DNA of 64,000 bases, taken from positions 2,215,438 through 2,279,437 of the forward strand of contig NZ_CP046605.1 in assembly GCF_023520795.1 (NCBI RefSeq), written 5' to 3'. A model generated the notes under the pieces. It did not search any database, had not been told where the DNA came from, and was given only the letters and a program-made list of their open reading frames with translations. Positions 35,147 to 44,296 of this stretch are shown one piece after another. The position numbers and the translations under genes are program-made. Source of the stretch: Corynebacterium accolens. GTDB taxonomy: Bacteria > Actinomycetota > Actinomycetes > Mycobacteriales > Mycobacteriaceae. Position 1 is the stretch's first letter. Every line of letters starts with the position of its first letter.

Positions 35147-36454
35147 ATGCATTTAGATGTGGGATGGGCTGCGGATACTGTTGTTCTCGCAGCAGGTGCG
35201 ACGGAAAACACCACTAGCCTCGTTTCCTTTGCCTGGATCATGCTTGCGGCGCTACTGGCGCCGATAGTGTCGTTCATGTTGGGCAACCGGCTGCCGGCCG
35301 TTGCCCTTTTGATCATCTTTGGCATGGTCATCGGCCCATCGCTTTTGGATGTCGCCCATGAGGATGCTGGCATCAGCATGCTGAAAGAGCTGGGTGTTGG
35401 TGCGCTCTTCTTGCTCGCAGGTTTTGAGATCGAGATTTCTACGCTCAAGACCAAAGAGGCGGGAACTGCGCTATCCACCTGGCTTATCTGCCTAGTGGCC
35501 TGTGGCGTTGGTGCATACTTCTTGGTCGATAATGTCCCTGGCGCCATCGTGGTAGCACTCGCGCTGACGTCCACAGCACTGGGAACGCTGCAACCAATGT
35601 TGAAACAGGACCGCGTGCTCGAGACCAAGGTGGGCAAATCGGTCATGATTCACGGCGCTATTGGTGAGGTCGCCCCCATTACCGCGATGGCGCTTTTGCT
35701 CAGCACGCGCTCCACGTGGACCACGCTGCTGATTATGCTCGCGTTCATCGGCATCGCCGTGGCTGTTGCCATCATGCCGGCAGCCATTGCCACGACGATT
35801 CCGTGGGTTAAAGCGGCGTTTATCTCCGGTGCAGGGTCCACCAACCAGACCATTTTGCGTCTGATCATCCTGATCCTTGCCACCCTCATGGCCGTCACGG
35901 CGGTCTTTGAGCTCGACATCGTGCTTGGTGCCTTCGCCGCCGGCATCATCTTGAACCGCATCATTCCGGATGAGTTCCATCGCCGGCTGGAACACCGCCT
36001 CGATGTGGTCTTCCACTCCATGCTCATCCCGGTTTTCTTCGTGGTCTCTGGCATGACGATTAGCTGGGATACCATCGCCAATAATCCGGGGAAGGTGCTG
36101 GGCATCCCGGCGCTTATTCTCGTTACCCGCGGCCTGCCGGTATTCCTGCGCGAGAATGTGGGCCACACCGGCTCCGAAATTGAAACGGTGCGCGAGCGCC
36201 TCCAAGTCAGTTTGTACACGGCGACCGGCCTGCCGATCATCGTTGCCGTAACCTCGCTGGCGGTTAATTCGGAATTGATGAAGCAAGAAACCGCTTCGAT
36301 CTTCGTCGCCGGTGGCGCATTGACCGTTGCTATCTTCCCGTTCCTGGCCAACTTGGTGGGAAGGAAAGACTCCAAGACGGTTGATGAATCCGATCCACAG
36401 AAGAAGTCCGATTCTAACGAGGACGATAAGGAAGAAGAGTCGCAAGAGCTCTAA
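35147..36454 (+). CDS. Cation:proton antiporter, CPA2 family
   Basis: 435 residues with about 12 membrane segments in the Na+/H+ exchanger-domain pattern (PF00999). A LFLLAGFEIE stretch near residue 90 and ALTSTALGT near 145 are family features. The last 40 residues are acidic and Lys-rich, cytoplasmic, with no TrkA-N domain. It should exchange K+ or Na+ for protons. It lies 34 bp after the Fe-S oxidoreductase stop and ends in a terminator, so the two may be co-transcribed. Confidence 0.9.
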   Translation: MHLDVGWAADTVVLAAGATENTTSLVSFAWIMLAALLAPIVSFMLGNRLPAVALLIIFGMVIGPSLLDVAHEDAGISMLKELGVGALFLLAGFEIEISTLKTKEAGTALSTWLICLVACGVGAYFLVDNVPGAIVVALALTSTALGTLQPMLKQDRVLETKVGKSVMIHGAIGEVAPITAMALLLSTRSTWTTLLIMLAFIGIAVAVAIMPAAIATTIPWVKAAFISGAGSTNQTILRLIILILATLMAVTAVFELDIVLGAFAAGIILNRIIPDEFHRRLEHRLDVVFHSMLIPVFFVVSGMTISWDTIANNPGKVLGIPALILVTRGLPVFLRENVGHTGSEIETVRERLQVSLYTATGLPIIVAVTSLAVNSELMKQETASIFVAGGALTVAIFPFLANLVGRKDSKTVDESDPQKKSDSNEDDKEEESQEL

Positions 36455-36478
36455 TCTGTGCACTCCACGCTAGAAACC

Positions 36479-36512
36479 ATGCCCTGCCACCGCGGCAGGG
36501 CATATTCTTTTT
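36479..36512 (+). terminator. Intrinsic terminator after the antiporter gene
   Basis: ATGCCCTGCC at 36479-36488 pairs perfectly with GGCAGGGCAT at 36494-36503 around a 5-nt loop and is followed by ATTCTTTTT. Confidence 0.9.
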
Positions 36513-36529
36513 GAATTAGCTTGTCTATT

Positions 36530-37180
36530 ATGGTGGCTGTGACTAATAGCTACGGATCCTCCCCCTATGACCGGACACTGCGTCTATCTGATTCAGAGCG
36601 CAACGATGCCCTGACCGATTTAGCCCGCGCAGTGGGCGAAGGCCGCCTATCGATGACCGAGTTTGAGGAGCGCTCCGATAGCGTCATGCAGGCCGTCACC
36701 CAGAAAGACTTGGCACCGATCTTTAGCGATATTCCTGCGACCGGCTCGCAAGAGGTAAAGATCTACTCCCAAGGCGATGTAGACCGCGCCTATACTGCCG
36801 CGAAGAAGCCCCGCATCGCTACGGCGCTGACCAGCTCGGTGGTGCTGCTCACGGCATCGCCCACTCTTGTCATGCTCAGCGCCACCATGAATAGCCCCTG
36901 GTTGCTGGCGGGCGGCGCGGTAGCCGCAGCGCTCATCCCCATCGTGTGGATCCTGTTGTACGTGGCCAAGGTGGGCCCGCAATCCTGGCATGCCCCCTCG
37001 GTGCGGCAAATTGAGCGCCAACAGCAGCGCGAAATCCGTGCGCTGACGGCACACGAGCGAGCGCACCAAAAAGAATTAGAGAAGAAAATGTGGGCCCAAC
37101 GCCGCCAGCAGGCCGGAGAAATTACCGGTCAGGCTATGGAAATGGCGAAGAAACAAATCAGCAAGTGGAATAATAAATAG
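36530..37180 (+). CDS. DUF1707 domain membrane protein
   Basis: 216 residues from ATG 36530; GTG at 36539 is also possible and no ribosome-binding site is clear. The N-terminal 50 residues are a DUF1707 (SHOCT-like) module with LRLSDSERNDAL and GRLSMTEFEER. Two membrane segments follow at about 100-145, then a strongly charged Lys/Gln-rich helical tail. Such proteins are often cell-envelope or signalling accessories; the specific role is unknown. Confidence 0.85.
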   Translation: MVAVTNSYGSSPYDRTLRLSDSERNDALTDLARAVGEGRLSMTEFEERSDSVMQAVTQKDLAPIFSDIPATGSQEVKIYSQGDVDRAYTAAKKPRIATALTSSVVLLTASPTLVMLSATMNSPWLLAGGAVAAALIPIVWILLYVAKVGPQSWHAPSVRQIERQQQREIRALTAHERAHQKELEKKMWAQRRQQAGEITGQAMEMAKKQISKWNNK

Positions 37181-37229
37181 CGCTGAGGTGCGCTGCAATA
37201 TTTCTTAGCGCTGTGAAAGATGGCACAAT

Positions 37230-38465
37230 ATGGCCATGACTTCTCCCAAACCCCGCATCTTTGACCAGTCCGAAAAATTAAAGGGCATCGCTTACGATAT
37301 TCGCGGTGAGGTCTCAGCGGAAGCGGAGAGAATGGAACTGGACGGCCACACCATCCTCAAGCTCAATACCGGCAACCCCGCCGTCTTTGGCTTCGATGCA
37401 CCCGATGTCATCATGCGCGATATGATCAGCGCCTTGCCCACCTCCCAGGGCTATTCCACCTCTAAAGGCATTACCTCGGCCCGGCGGTCCATCGTCACGC
37501 GCTATGAGCTCGAGGACTTCCCGCATTTTGATATCAACGATGTCTTCTTGGGCAATGGTGTATCAGAACTTATTACCATGACCACCCAGGCGCTGCTCAA
37601 TAACGGCGATGAGATCCTTATCCCGGCGCCCGATTACCCGCTGTGGACCGCAGCAACCTCGCTGGCCGGAGGCACCCCGGTGCACTACCTGTGCGATGAA
37701 GAAGACGACTGGAACCCATCCATCGAGGATATTCGGTCCAAGGTCACCGAAAAGACCAAGGCCATCGTGGTCATCAACCCCAATAACCCAACGGGTGCGG
37801 TGTATTCGCGCGAGGTCCTGCAGCAAATCGTGGACATCGCCAGGGAGCACAACCTGCTGATTTTGGCCGATGAGATTTATGACCGCATCCTGTATGACGA
37901 TGCGAAGCATATCTCCATCGCCTCGCTGGCCCCTGATCTCTTGACCTTTACCTTTAATGGCCTATCCAAGGCCTACCGCGTCTGCGGTTACCGCGCAGGC
38001 TGGATGGTCATTACGGGCCCGAAGCACCATGCGCATGGGCTTATCGAGGGCCTCGAATTGCTGGCCGGTACCCGCCTATGCCCGAATGTTCCCGCACAAC
38101 ACGCCATCCAGGTGGCGCTGGGCGGGCGCCAATCCATCTACGAGCTCACCGGGGCTGGGGGACGATTGCTGCGCCAGCGCGATATCGCCTACGACAAGAT
38201 CAATGAGATCCCCGGGGTGTCCGCGGTAAAGCCCAAGGGCGCGCTGTACCTCTTCCCGCGCCTGGATCCCAATGTCTATGAGATTCACGATGATTCCAAG
38301 CTCATGTTGGACATCCTCAAGGCCGAAAAGATCCTCATGGTCCAAGGCACCGGCTTCAACTGGCCGCACCCGGATCACTTCCGCGTGGTCACGCTGCCCT
38401 GGGCTTCCCAGCTGGAAAACGCCATCGAGCGCTTGGGCAATTTCTTGGTAAGCTACCGCCAATAG
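37230..38465 (+). CDS. alaT: PLP-dependent aminotransferase, AlaT-type
   Basis: 411 residues. It likely converts pyruvate and glutamate to alanine and 2-oxoglutarate. This is a class I aminotransferase: VINPNNPTGAV near residue 185, DEIYDRI near 215, and the PLP lysine in FNGLSKAYR near 250. It matches the C. glutamicum AlaT / M. tuberculosis Rv0337c group, and the nearby Fe-S reductase corresponds to Rv0338c, supporting orthology. ATG at 37236 is an equally possible start. Confidence 0.9.
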   Translation: MAMTSPKPRIFDQSEKLKGIAYDIRGEVSAEAERMELDGHTILKLNTGNPAVFGFDAPDVIMRDMISALPTSQGYSTSKGITSARRSIVTRYELEDFPHFDINDVFLGNGVSELITMTTQALLNNGDEILIPAPDYPLWTAATSLAGGTPVHYLCDEEDDWNPSIEDIRSKVTEKTKAIVVINPNNPTGAVYSREVLQQIVDIAREHNLLILADEIYDRILYDDAKHISIASLAPDLLTFTFNGLSKAYRVCGYRAGWMVITGPKHHAHGLIEGLELLAGTRLCPNVPAQHAIQVALGGRQSIYELTGAGGRLLRQRDIAYDKINEIPGVSAVKPKGALYLFPRLDPNVYEIHDDSKLMLDILKAEKILMVQGTGFNWPHPDHFRVVTLPWASQLENAIERLGNFLVSYRQ

Positions 38466-38517
38466 CACCCCAGCAGGCGATTGGTAATTGCAGTAATAAT
38501 CGTTCACAATACACCGT

Positions 38518-39849
38518 ATGGGACGGCATTCCTCGGTTTCTAATTCCGCATCGGACTCGGCTTCGCGGCATCGGCAAGCGCAGCGTCGATCTGGGTCCAG
38601 CGGGCACGCGCCAGGCCAGTCGGCGTTGGAACGCCTAAATCCACGTCAGCTGACGCAGGAGGTATCCGGCCACCCGTGGCGCGTTGGCCTGGTCACTGCC
38701 ATCGGTACGGCCCTTGTCGCCATGCTGATTGGCCTCGTCCTGCTGTGGCCCTCTAGTGCTACCTCAGAGCACACTTCGGAGGAGTTCGAGTCCACCTACG
38801 CGCTGAACCACCCGCAGGTTGAGGCAACAGTGGAAAAGACCGACCATTCCGCGTGCCAATCGGAGCAGACCGGCCTGGCCTTCGATACCCCGCCGCTGAT
38901 TCCGGAAAAGGAAGAGGTGGACTGTGACCGGGCGCTGGTGAAGATCACCTCCGGCGAGGACGAGGGAAAGATGACCCAATTGGTCACCTACGGCAACGCG
39001 GGCGACCCAGAATTGCAGCCGGGCGATAATATCGTGCTCTCTAAGGCCACCGATCCCACCGGATCCGTCTCGTATGCCTTTGCCGATTATCAGCGCAGCA
39101 ATAGCCTCCTGCTGTGGGGAGTGGTCATCGCTATTGTCATCATCGCTTTTGCGGCCTGGCATGGGGTGCGCGCGATCATCGGCTTGGGGTTGAGCCTTGG
39201 CATCGTCTTTAGCTTCCTCATCCCAGCGCTCATCGCAGGCACCAATCCCTTGTGGGTGGCGCTCGCTGCCTGTACCGCCATCATTCTCCTTGCCGTTCCC
39301 CTCGTCCACGGCGTGAATTGGAAATCCGCCTCCGCAGTGGGCGGTTCCCTGACCGCGCTCGCCATCGCCGCGTTCCTTGCGTGGGCGGCCATCGATAGTT
39401 CGCAGCTGCAAGGCTATAGCTCCGAAGACAACCTCAAGCTGCTGCTGTATATGCCCAATGTGTCCATCCTGGGCGTGCTGCTGTGTGGCTTCGTCGTCGG
39501 CGCATTGGGCAGCCTTGCCGATGTCGCCATCGCCCAAGCCTCCACCATCACCGAGCTGCACGAATCCGATCCCGCGGCCTCACCGCTCGAGCTTTTCCTA
39601 TCCGCCATGCGGGTCGGCCGCGACCACATTGCCTCGATGGTCTATACCCTCATTTTGACCTATACCGGCGCCGCATTGCCCCTACTCCTGCTCATCACCG
39701 CCGCCGAACGCCCCGCGGGGCAAATTCTCAGCAGCGATCTCGTCGCCACCGAGCTCCTGCGCTCCGGCGTCGGCGCCATGGCGCTGACCCTCGCGGTACC
39801 GATTACCACGCTGATTGCCGCGTTTACCGTCCCGTCACACCGCCGTTAG
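38518..39849 (+). CDS. YibE/F family membrane protein
   Basis: 443 residues. The first 60 are Ser/Arg/Gln-rich and cytoplasmic. One membrane segment (about 62-82) is followed by an extracellular domain of about 110 residues containing three cysteines. Then come about seven membrane segments with the YibE/F pattern (LGSLADVAIAQAS..ELHE). Function unknown in the family. Its stop overlaps the convergent UDP-glucose dehydrogenase stop by 3 bp. Confidence 0.88.
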   Translation: MGRHSSVSNSASDSASRHRQAQRRSGSSGHAPGQSALERLNPRQLTQEVSGHPWRVGLVTAIGTALVAMLIGLVLLWPSSATSEHTSEEFESTYALNHPQVEATVEKTDHSACQSEQTGLAFDTPPLIPEKEEVDCDRALVKITSGEDEGKMTQLVTYGNAGDPELQPGDNIVLSKATDPTGSVSYAFADYQRSNSLLLWGVVIAIVIIAFAAWHGVRAIIGLGLSLGIVFSFLIPALIAGTNPLWVALAACTAIILLAVPLVHGVNWKSASAVGGSLTALAIAAFLAWAAIDSSQLQGYSSEDNLKLLLYMPNVSILGVLLCGFVVGALGSLADVAIAQASTITELHESDPAASPLELFLSAMRVGRDHIASMVYTLILTYTGAALPLLLLITAAERPAGQILSSDLVATELLRSGVGAMALTLAVPITTLIAAFTVPSHRR

Positions 39850-41168
39850 AGCGTGCGGCCCAGCGCCTGAATCTTCCAACCGGCGTTGGACCAAGCCGCA
39901 ACGTCGAGCACATTGCGGCCATCGATAATGTGCCTATTATCCACGAGCTCGCCAGCCTCGTTCGGATCCAGCTCCTTAAACTGCTGCCACTCGGTGGCCA
40001 GGATGACCAATTCCGCCTCCCGCAGGGCGGATTCCGTATCGGCGGCATAGTCCAAGGTGGGGAAAACCTTCTTGGCGTTGTCCATACCCTCGGGGTCATA
40101 GACGGTCACCGCGGCACCCGCCAAGGACAAGGACCCAGCAACCGAGAGCGCCGGCGAATCGCGCACATCATCCGAATTGGGCTTAAAAGCACAGCCCAGC
40201 ACGGTAACGCGGTGACCCAATAGGGAGCCATGGAAGGCTTCTTTAGACAGGTCCACCATGCGGTCGCGCCGGCGCATATTAATCGCGTCCACCTCGCGCA
40301 AGAAGGTCAGGGCCTGATCGGCGCCGAGCTCACCGGCGCGCGCCATAAAGGCGCGAATATCCTTAGGCAGGCAACCACCGCCAAAACCCAGGCCCGCGCC
40401 GAGGAACTTGCGACCAATGCGCTTGTCTATGCCAATGGCATCCGCCAGCGCCACCACATCTGCCCCCGCGATCTCACAAATCTCAGAGACCGCATTGATG
40501 AAGGAAATCTTGGTGGCCAAAAAGGCGTTGGCGGAGACTTTTACTAACTCTGCGGTCTGCAGGTCGGTCACGATGAAGGGCGTATCCTGCGCTAACGGCT
40601 GCGCGTAGATCTCGCGGGCAAGCTCCTCCACACGAGATTCCGATTCACGGGTTCCAATCACGATGCGGTCCGGGGTGATGGTGTCGTGCACCGCATAACC
40701 CTCGCGCAAGAATTCCGGATTCCACGCGATCTCCACGCGAGTTCCCTCGGACGCTAAACCGTCCGCAAGTTCCTGGAGTTCCGCCGCCGTGCCTACCGGA
40801 ACGGTGGATTTGCCGAAGATAACGTGTTCCCCGCGCAGCTTGGGTACCAAGTCCGTGATGACAGCCTTGACATAGGTCATGTCTGCCGCATAGGAACCGC
40901 GGCGCTGCGGGGTTCCCACGCCGAGAAAGTGCACGTCGGCAAACTGTGCGGCCTCCTCATAATCCGTGCTAAATCCTAAGCGCCCAGCAGTGATATTGCG
41001 CTCGAGCACCTCCGGCAGCCCCGGCTCGAAGAACGGAACCTTGCCCGATTGCAAGACGGAGATTTTATCTTCGTCTACATCGACACCTAAAACTTCATGC
41101 CCCAACTCCGCCATGCAGGCGGCGTGGGTAGCACCCAAGTAACCGGTGCCAATAACAGTCATCCGCAT
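39846..41168 (-). CDS. udg: UDP-glucose 6-dehydrogenase
   Basis: 440 residues. It oxidises UDP-glucose to UDP-glucuronate with two NAD. The NAD motif GTGYLGATHA is at 7-16. The catalytic Cys is in GFGGGCLPKD near 266, and the three-domain layout (NAD domain, helical linker with ISFINAVSEICE, UDP domain with GCAFKPNSDDVRDSPAL) is complete. Next to dcd, as udgA is in M. tuberculosis. The product may feed capsule or glycolipid synthesis. Confidence 0.95.
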   Translation of the reverse strand: MRMTVIGTGYLGATHAACMAELGHEVLGVDVDEDKISVLQSGKVPFFEPGLPEVLERNITAGRLGFSTDYEEAAQFADVHFLGVGTPQRRGSYAADMTYVKAVITDLVPKLRGEHVIFGKSTVPVGTAAELQELADGLASEGTRVEIAWNPEFLREGYAVHDTITPDRIVIGTRESESRVEELAREIYAQPLAQDTPFIVTDLQTAELVKVSANAFLATKISFINAVSEICEIAGADVVALADAIGIDKRIGRKFLGAGLGFGGGCLPKDIRAFMARAGELGADQALTFLREVDAINMRRRDRMVDLSKEAFHGSLLGHRVTVLGCAFKPNSDDVRDSPALSVAGSLSLAGAAVTVYDPEGMDNAKKVFPTLDYAADTESALREAELVILATEWQQFKELDPNEAGELVDNRHIIDGRNVLDVAAWSNAGWKIQALGRTL

Positions 41169-41204
41169 AAAACCTCATCCTAGGGATTTTATGTAAATAC
41201 CAGA

Positions 41205-41774
41205 TTAATCCCTGCGGAAGTTCAGGTAAGACTTTGATGGCGTTGGCCCGCGCTGGCCCTGGTATTTCGATCCCAAGGCACCCGTACCGTACGGACTTTC
41301 CGCCGGCGAGGTCATCTTAAAGATAGCAAGCTGGCCCACCTTCATCCCCGGCCACAGCGCAATGGGCAAGTTCGCGGTATTGGAGAGCTCTAAAGTAATG
41401 TGCCCGGAAAAGCCGGGATCGATAAAGCCCGCGGTGGAGTGGGTCAGCAGACCCAGCCGCCCCAGCGACGACTTTCCCTCCAGCCGTCCAGCCAGGTCAG
41501 CCGGGAGGGTGAATTTCTCCAGCGTGGCACCAAGGACAAACTCGCCGGGGTGGAGAATAAAAGATTGCCCCTCTTCTACCTCCACCAAGGTGGTCAGTTC
41601 CGGCATCTCCGCCTTGGGGTCAATGTGCGTATAGCGGGAGTTATTGAATACCCGGAAGTACTTATCCAAGCGCACGTCAACGGAAGAAGGCTGGATAAGC
41701 TCACTATCAAAGGGCTCGATGCCCAGCTCTCCGGAATCAACGGCGGAACGAATATCACGATCTGAAAGAAGCAC
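41205..41774 (-). CDS. dcd: dCTP deaminase
   Basis: 189 residues from GTG 41774, giving the standard N-terminus (M/V)LLSDRDIR. It deaminates dCTP to dUTP, or directly to dUMP in the bifunctional actinobacterial type. The conserved substrate segments [11 protein letters not shown] and [19 protein letters not shown] are intact. The same frame stays open further upstream through the antisense of tRNA-Gly, but that extension is an artefact. Confidence 0.95.
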   Translation of the reverse strand: MLLSDRDIRSAVDSGELGIEPFDSELIQPSSVDVRLDKYFRVFNNSRYTHIDPKAEMPELTTLVEVEEGQSFILHPGEFVLGATLEKFTLPADLAGRLEGKSSLGRLGLLTHSTAGFIDPGFSGHITLELSNTANLPIALWPGMKVGQLAIFKMTSPAESPYGTGALGSKYQGQRGPTPSKSYLNFRRD

Positions 41775-41837
41775 GGACCCAATTCTACTCAATCCCCTAC
41801 CTAAGGTGTATAGTAGGGAAAGCGCATTTAGCGCAGT

Positions 41838-41911
41838 GCCGACGTAGTTTAATGGTAGAACTGCAGCTTCCCAAGCTGCTGGCGCGGGTTCGATTCCCGT
41901 CGTCGGCTCCA
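41838..41911 (+). tRNA. tRNA-Gly (anticodon CCC)
   Basis: 74 nt. The 7-bp acceptor stem GCCGACG/CGTCGGC is perfect, with a D arm containing AATGGTAGA, an anticodon stem GCAGC/GCTGC around TTCCCAA, a T arm GGTTCGATTCC, and an encoded CCA end. It borders the mobile island that follows. Confidence 0.96.
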
Positions 41912-42099
41912 CTATAACCTCGCATTTGATGAGGCTGGGGTTGCGTTTGGCGAGTATCCCCTTGGGGGTCTAAATTTCGGCGAGCGTTGGCGAGTTTACG
42001 TTTTACCTAGTCAGAGCGGTGGCGGGTTGAGCAACAGCTAACTATGGACATGAAAATGCCCGCCCTCATATGAGGCGGGCTCGGCTACCCGGAATAGTT
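41912..42099. other. Junction between tRNA-Gly and the mobile island
   Basis: No gene seen. A TTGGCGAGT motif occurs twice, ending near 41951 and 41993, which might mark an integration junction, but no matching copy is visible at the far end of the island. The recombinase terminator lies at 42053-42080. Confidence 0.35.
42053..42080 (-). terminator. Terminator of the serine recombinase gene
   Basis: On the minus strand a GCCCGC..GCGGGC stem with an internal CTCATATGAG palindrome (42058-42080, one bulged base) is followed by ATTTTC. It lies 20 bp after the recombinase stop. Confidence 0.7.
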
Positions 42100-43669
42100 C
42101 TATAGGTCGACGCTAATAGCGCGCCCGTCACGGAAGAAAAACTTGATGGCCTCTTCCCTGACGGTGGTTTGGTCGATGAGGGCTGTCCACTGGGTTGGCT
42201 GGAATGTGCTGACCGGCGCTCTTGAGAGTTGGTCGTACGCGGCAAGCAGCGCGTTGTGTTTGACTTGGCGCTCGTTGCTCTGCGTCTCCAGGTTCTTCAA
42301 TCGATCGGTGGCGTGGTTGTAGTCGGTCTCGATGCGTTTGATCTGCTTGGTGTACTCGTCTTGGTCGGTCGCAACATGCTGGTTGTGTGCCACCATCGCA
42401 GTGAACGCGGCTTCTAGTTCAGCCTGCCGTTCGGCCAGGTCCTCCCGCTCGGCTTCGAGTTGCTTGGTGTCGAATACCGCTGCGAGGTCTTCACGAAGGC
42501 TCGGCGCCTCGAGGGCGGGGCCAAGTTGTGACAGCGCGGTCAGGAAGGCGGTCTTGATCTGGTGGTCACGTAGCGTGGGAGTAGCGCAGACCTGGTCGCC
42601 TGCGTGTTTGTTGTTACAGTGCCACACGGTGTGTTTGTTCGTGGTCGATGACCAGGTTTTACGTCCGTACCAGCCGCCACAGTCGGCGCATTTCAGGCGG
42701 GAAGAGAACAGGTGGAGTTTCGAGCCGCTTCCTTCCCCGTGACGGGTGGCTAGTTCGTATTGAACTTGATCCCGCACCTCAGGGCCGATGATTGGTGCGT
42801 GGTTTCCGGTGACGTAGTACTGGGCAACCTCACCATCGTTACGCTTGATGGTCTTAGTCAAGAAATCAGCAGTGTACGTCTTCTGTAAGAGGGCGTCGCC
42901 TTTGTATTTCTCGTTCGACAGGATCGAACGGGTCGTGGTGACGTGCCATGTGGTTTTTCCGCGTGGCGTCAAGTGTCCTTCTGTTTCGAGGGTGTCTTTG
43001 ATTTCGCGGATGGATTTGCCTGCCAGGAATAGGCCGTAGATTTCACGCACCACAGGGGCTCGTTCTTCGTCGATGGCAAGGTTGCCGTCCGCTCCTTTCT
43101 TGTAGCCAAGCAAGGATTTGTAGGGCACCATGACTTTCCCGTCCACGAAGCGCTTACGGTGCCCCCAGGTGACGTTTTCGGAGATGGAGCGGGATTCTTC
43201 CTGCGCGAGGCTGGACATGATGGTGATGAGTAGTTCGCCTTTGGAGTCCAGCGTCCAAATGTTTTCTTTCTCGAAGTAGACCTCCACTCCCCGGTCTTTG
43301 AGCAGGCGAACGTGAGTGAGCGTATCAACAGTGTTACGGGCGAACCGGGAGACGGATTTGGTGATGATGAGATCAATCTTGCCGTCCAGGGCATCGGTGA
43401 TCATCTGTTTGAAGCCTTCACGGTGTTTCGTTGAGGTTCCGGTAATGCCTTCATCGGTGTAGATACCGACGAGTTGCCAGCCTGCATGCTCGTTGATGTA
43501 TCTGGTGTAGTAGTCGACCTGGGCGTGGTAAGAGGATTGTTGCTCTTCCAGGTCTGTGGAAACCCGAGCGGTAGGCGGCGACACGCTTAATAGCCTGCAG
43601 CGCCTCACCCTCGGATGCGCCACCGCCAAGCGGTCTGGTGGCGGGGATGGTTGTGACGGTGCGGGTCAT
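42100..43669 (-). pseudogene. Large serine recombinase, frameshifted near the N-terminus
   Basis: The gene begins at ATG 43669 and reads QAIKRVAAY, then needs a one-base correction at the GG of 43570-43571 to continue as ARVSTDLEEQ, which contains the catalytic Ser. Removing one base gives the uninterrupted family sequence KRVAAYARVSTD. The rest is intact: resolvase domain (SRFARNT, SSLAQEES), recombinase domain, zinc ribbon (CADCGGW...WHC), and a coiled coil, to 42100. Without correction the downstream frame could start only at an unusual codon near 43629 and would lack the first beta strand. It would catalyse integration or excision of the island. The start overlaps the preceding recombinase stop (ATGA). 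Confidence 0.8.
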
Positions 43670-44075
43670 CGTAGGTGTCCTTTCTCGTCCAGGCCGGTGG
43701 TGATGGTGGTGCCATCCTTCAGCGTGATGTCGAGCCGATCGGGATACGCGTGGATGACGTCGAGGTGCTCTGCGACGGCGCTCTCATCGAAACGCTCGAG
43801 ATCGAGGATGTCTGTCATGAGGTTTTCGCGCATGGTTTCGCGCAAGTTGTGGCTCCCGCACGAGTTGCCGTGTCCTTTGCAGGCGTTCCAGCAGCGCCAG
43901 AATTTGTAGTCGGGCATGGTGGCACGTGTGCGGGTTTTGCGTTGATAGTTCCACCCGCAGGCTGGGCAGGTGATCTTGCCAGTGAAGCACCCGGTGTTTT
44001 TCGATGGGGTTGCTGCCAGGCCGTTTTCTCGACGGCGGGAGATCTCGGCTTGCACCGCGTCAAACGAAGCCGTAA
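43666..44075 (-). pseudogene. 3' remnant of a second serine recombinase
   Basis: From about 44075 the minus strand encodes a recombinase C-terminus: SFDAVQAEISRRREN, then a zinc ribbon (CPACGW...CWNACKGHGNSC) and a beta segment to the stop at 43666. The resolvase and recombinase domains are missing; the frame continues only into antisense of the neighbouring gene. The stop is coupled to the next recombinase start, the layout of tandem recombinase pairs in actinobacterial elements. Confidence 0.7.
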
Positions 44076-44288
44076 GATCTCTTTTATGGGGAAGAAAGAC
44101 GACACGCAAGAACTCCCCAACCTCAAATCTGAGAAGGTTGAGGGATTCAGCTTCGTCGAGTCCGGAACGATCTCCGCGTATCAGATGACGTATGACCGAA
44201 TCTTCTGGGATCTCGATCATGCGCTGTCTGAGCTTGCCGGTCCGCAGATCGATTTTGCGAACCTTATTCACGCTGCTGCTCACCTTCG

Positions 44289-44296
44289 ACTCGTAT
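44289..44296. repeat. Left 8-bp target-site duplication (ACTCGTAT)
   Basis: ACTCGTAT directly precedes the left inverted repeat of the IS and is repeated at 45732-45739 just after the right end. The 8-bp length is typical of IS256-family insertion. Confidence 0.92.

Noticed and set aside
41775-41912. 46-residue N-terminal extension of dCTP deaminase
   Set aside because: It is the antisense of tRNA-Gly; the standard Dcd N-terminus begins at GTG 41774.
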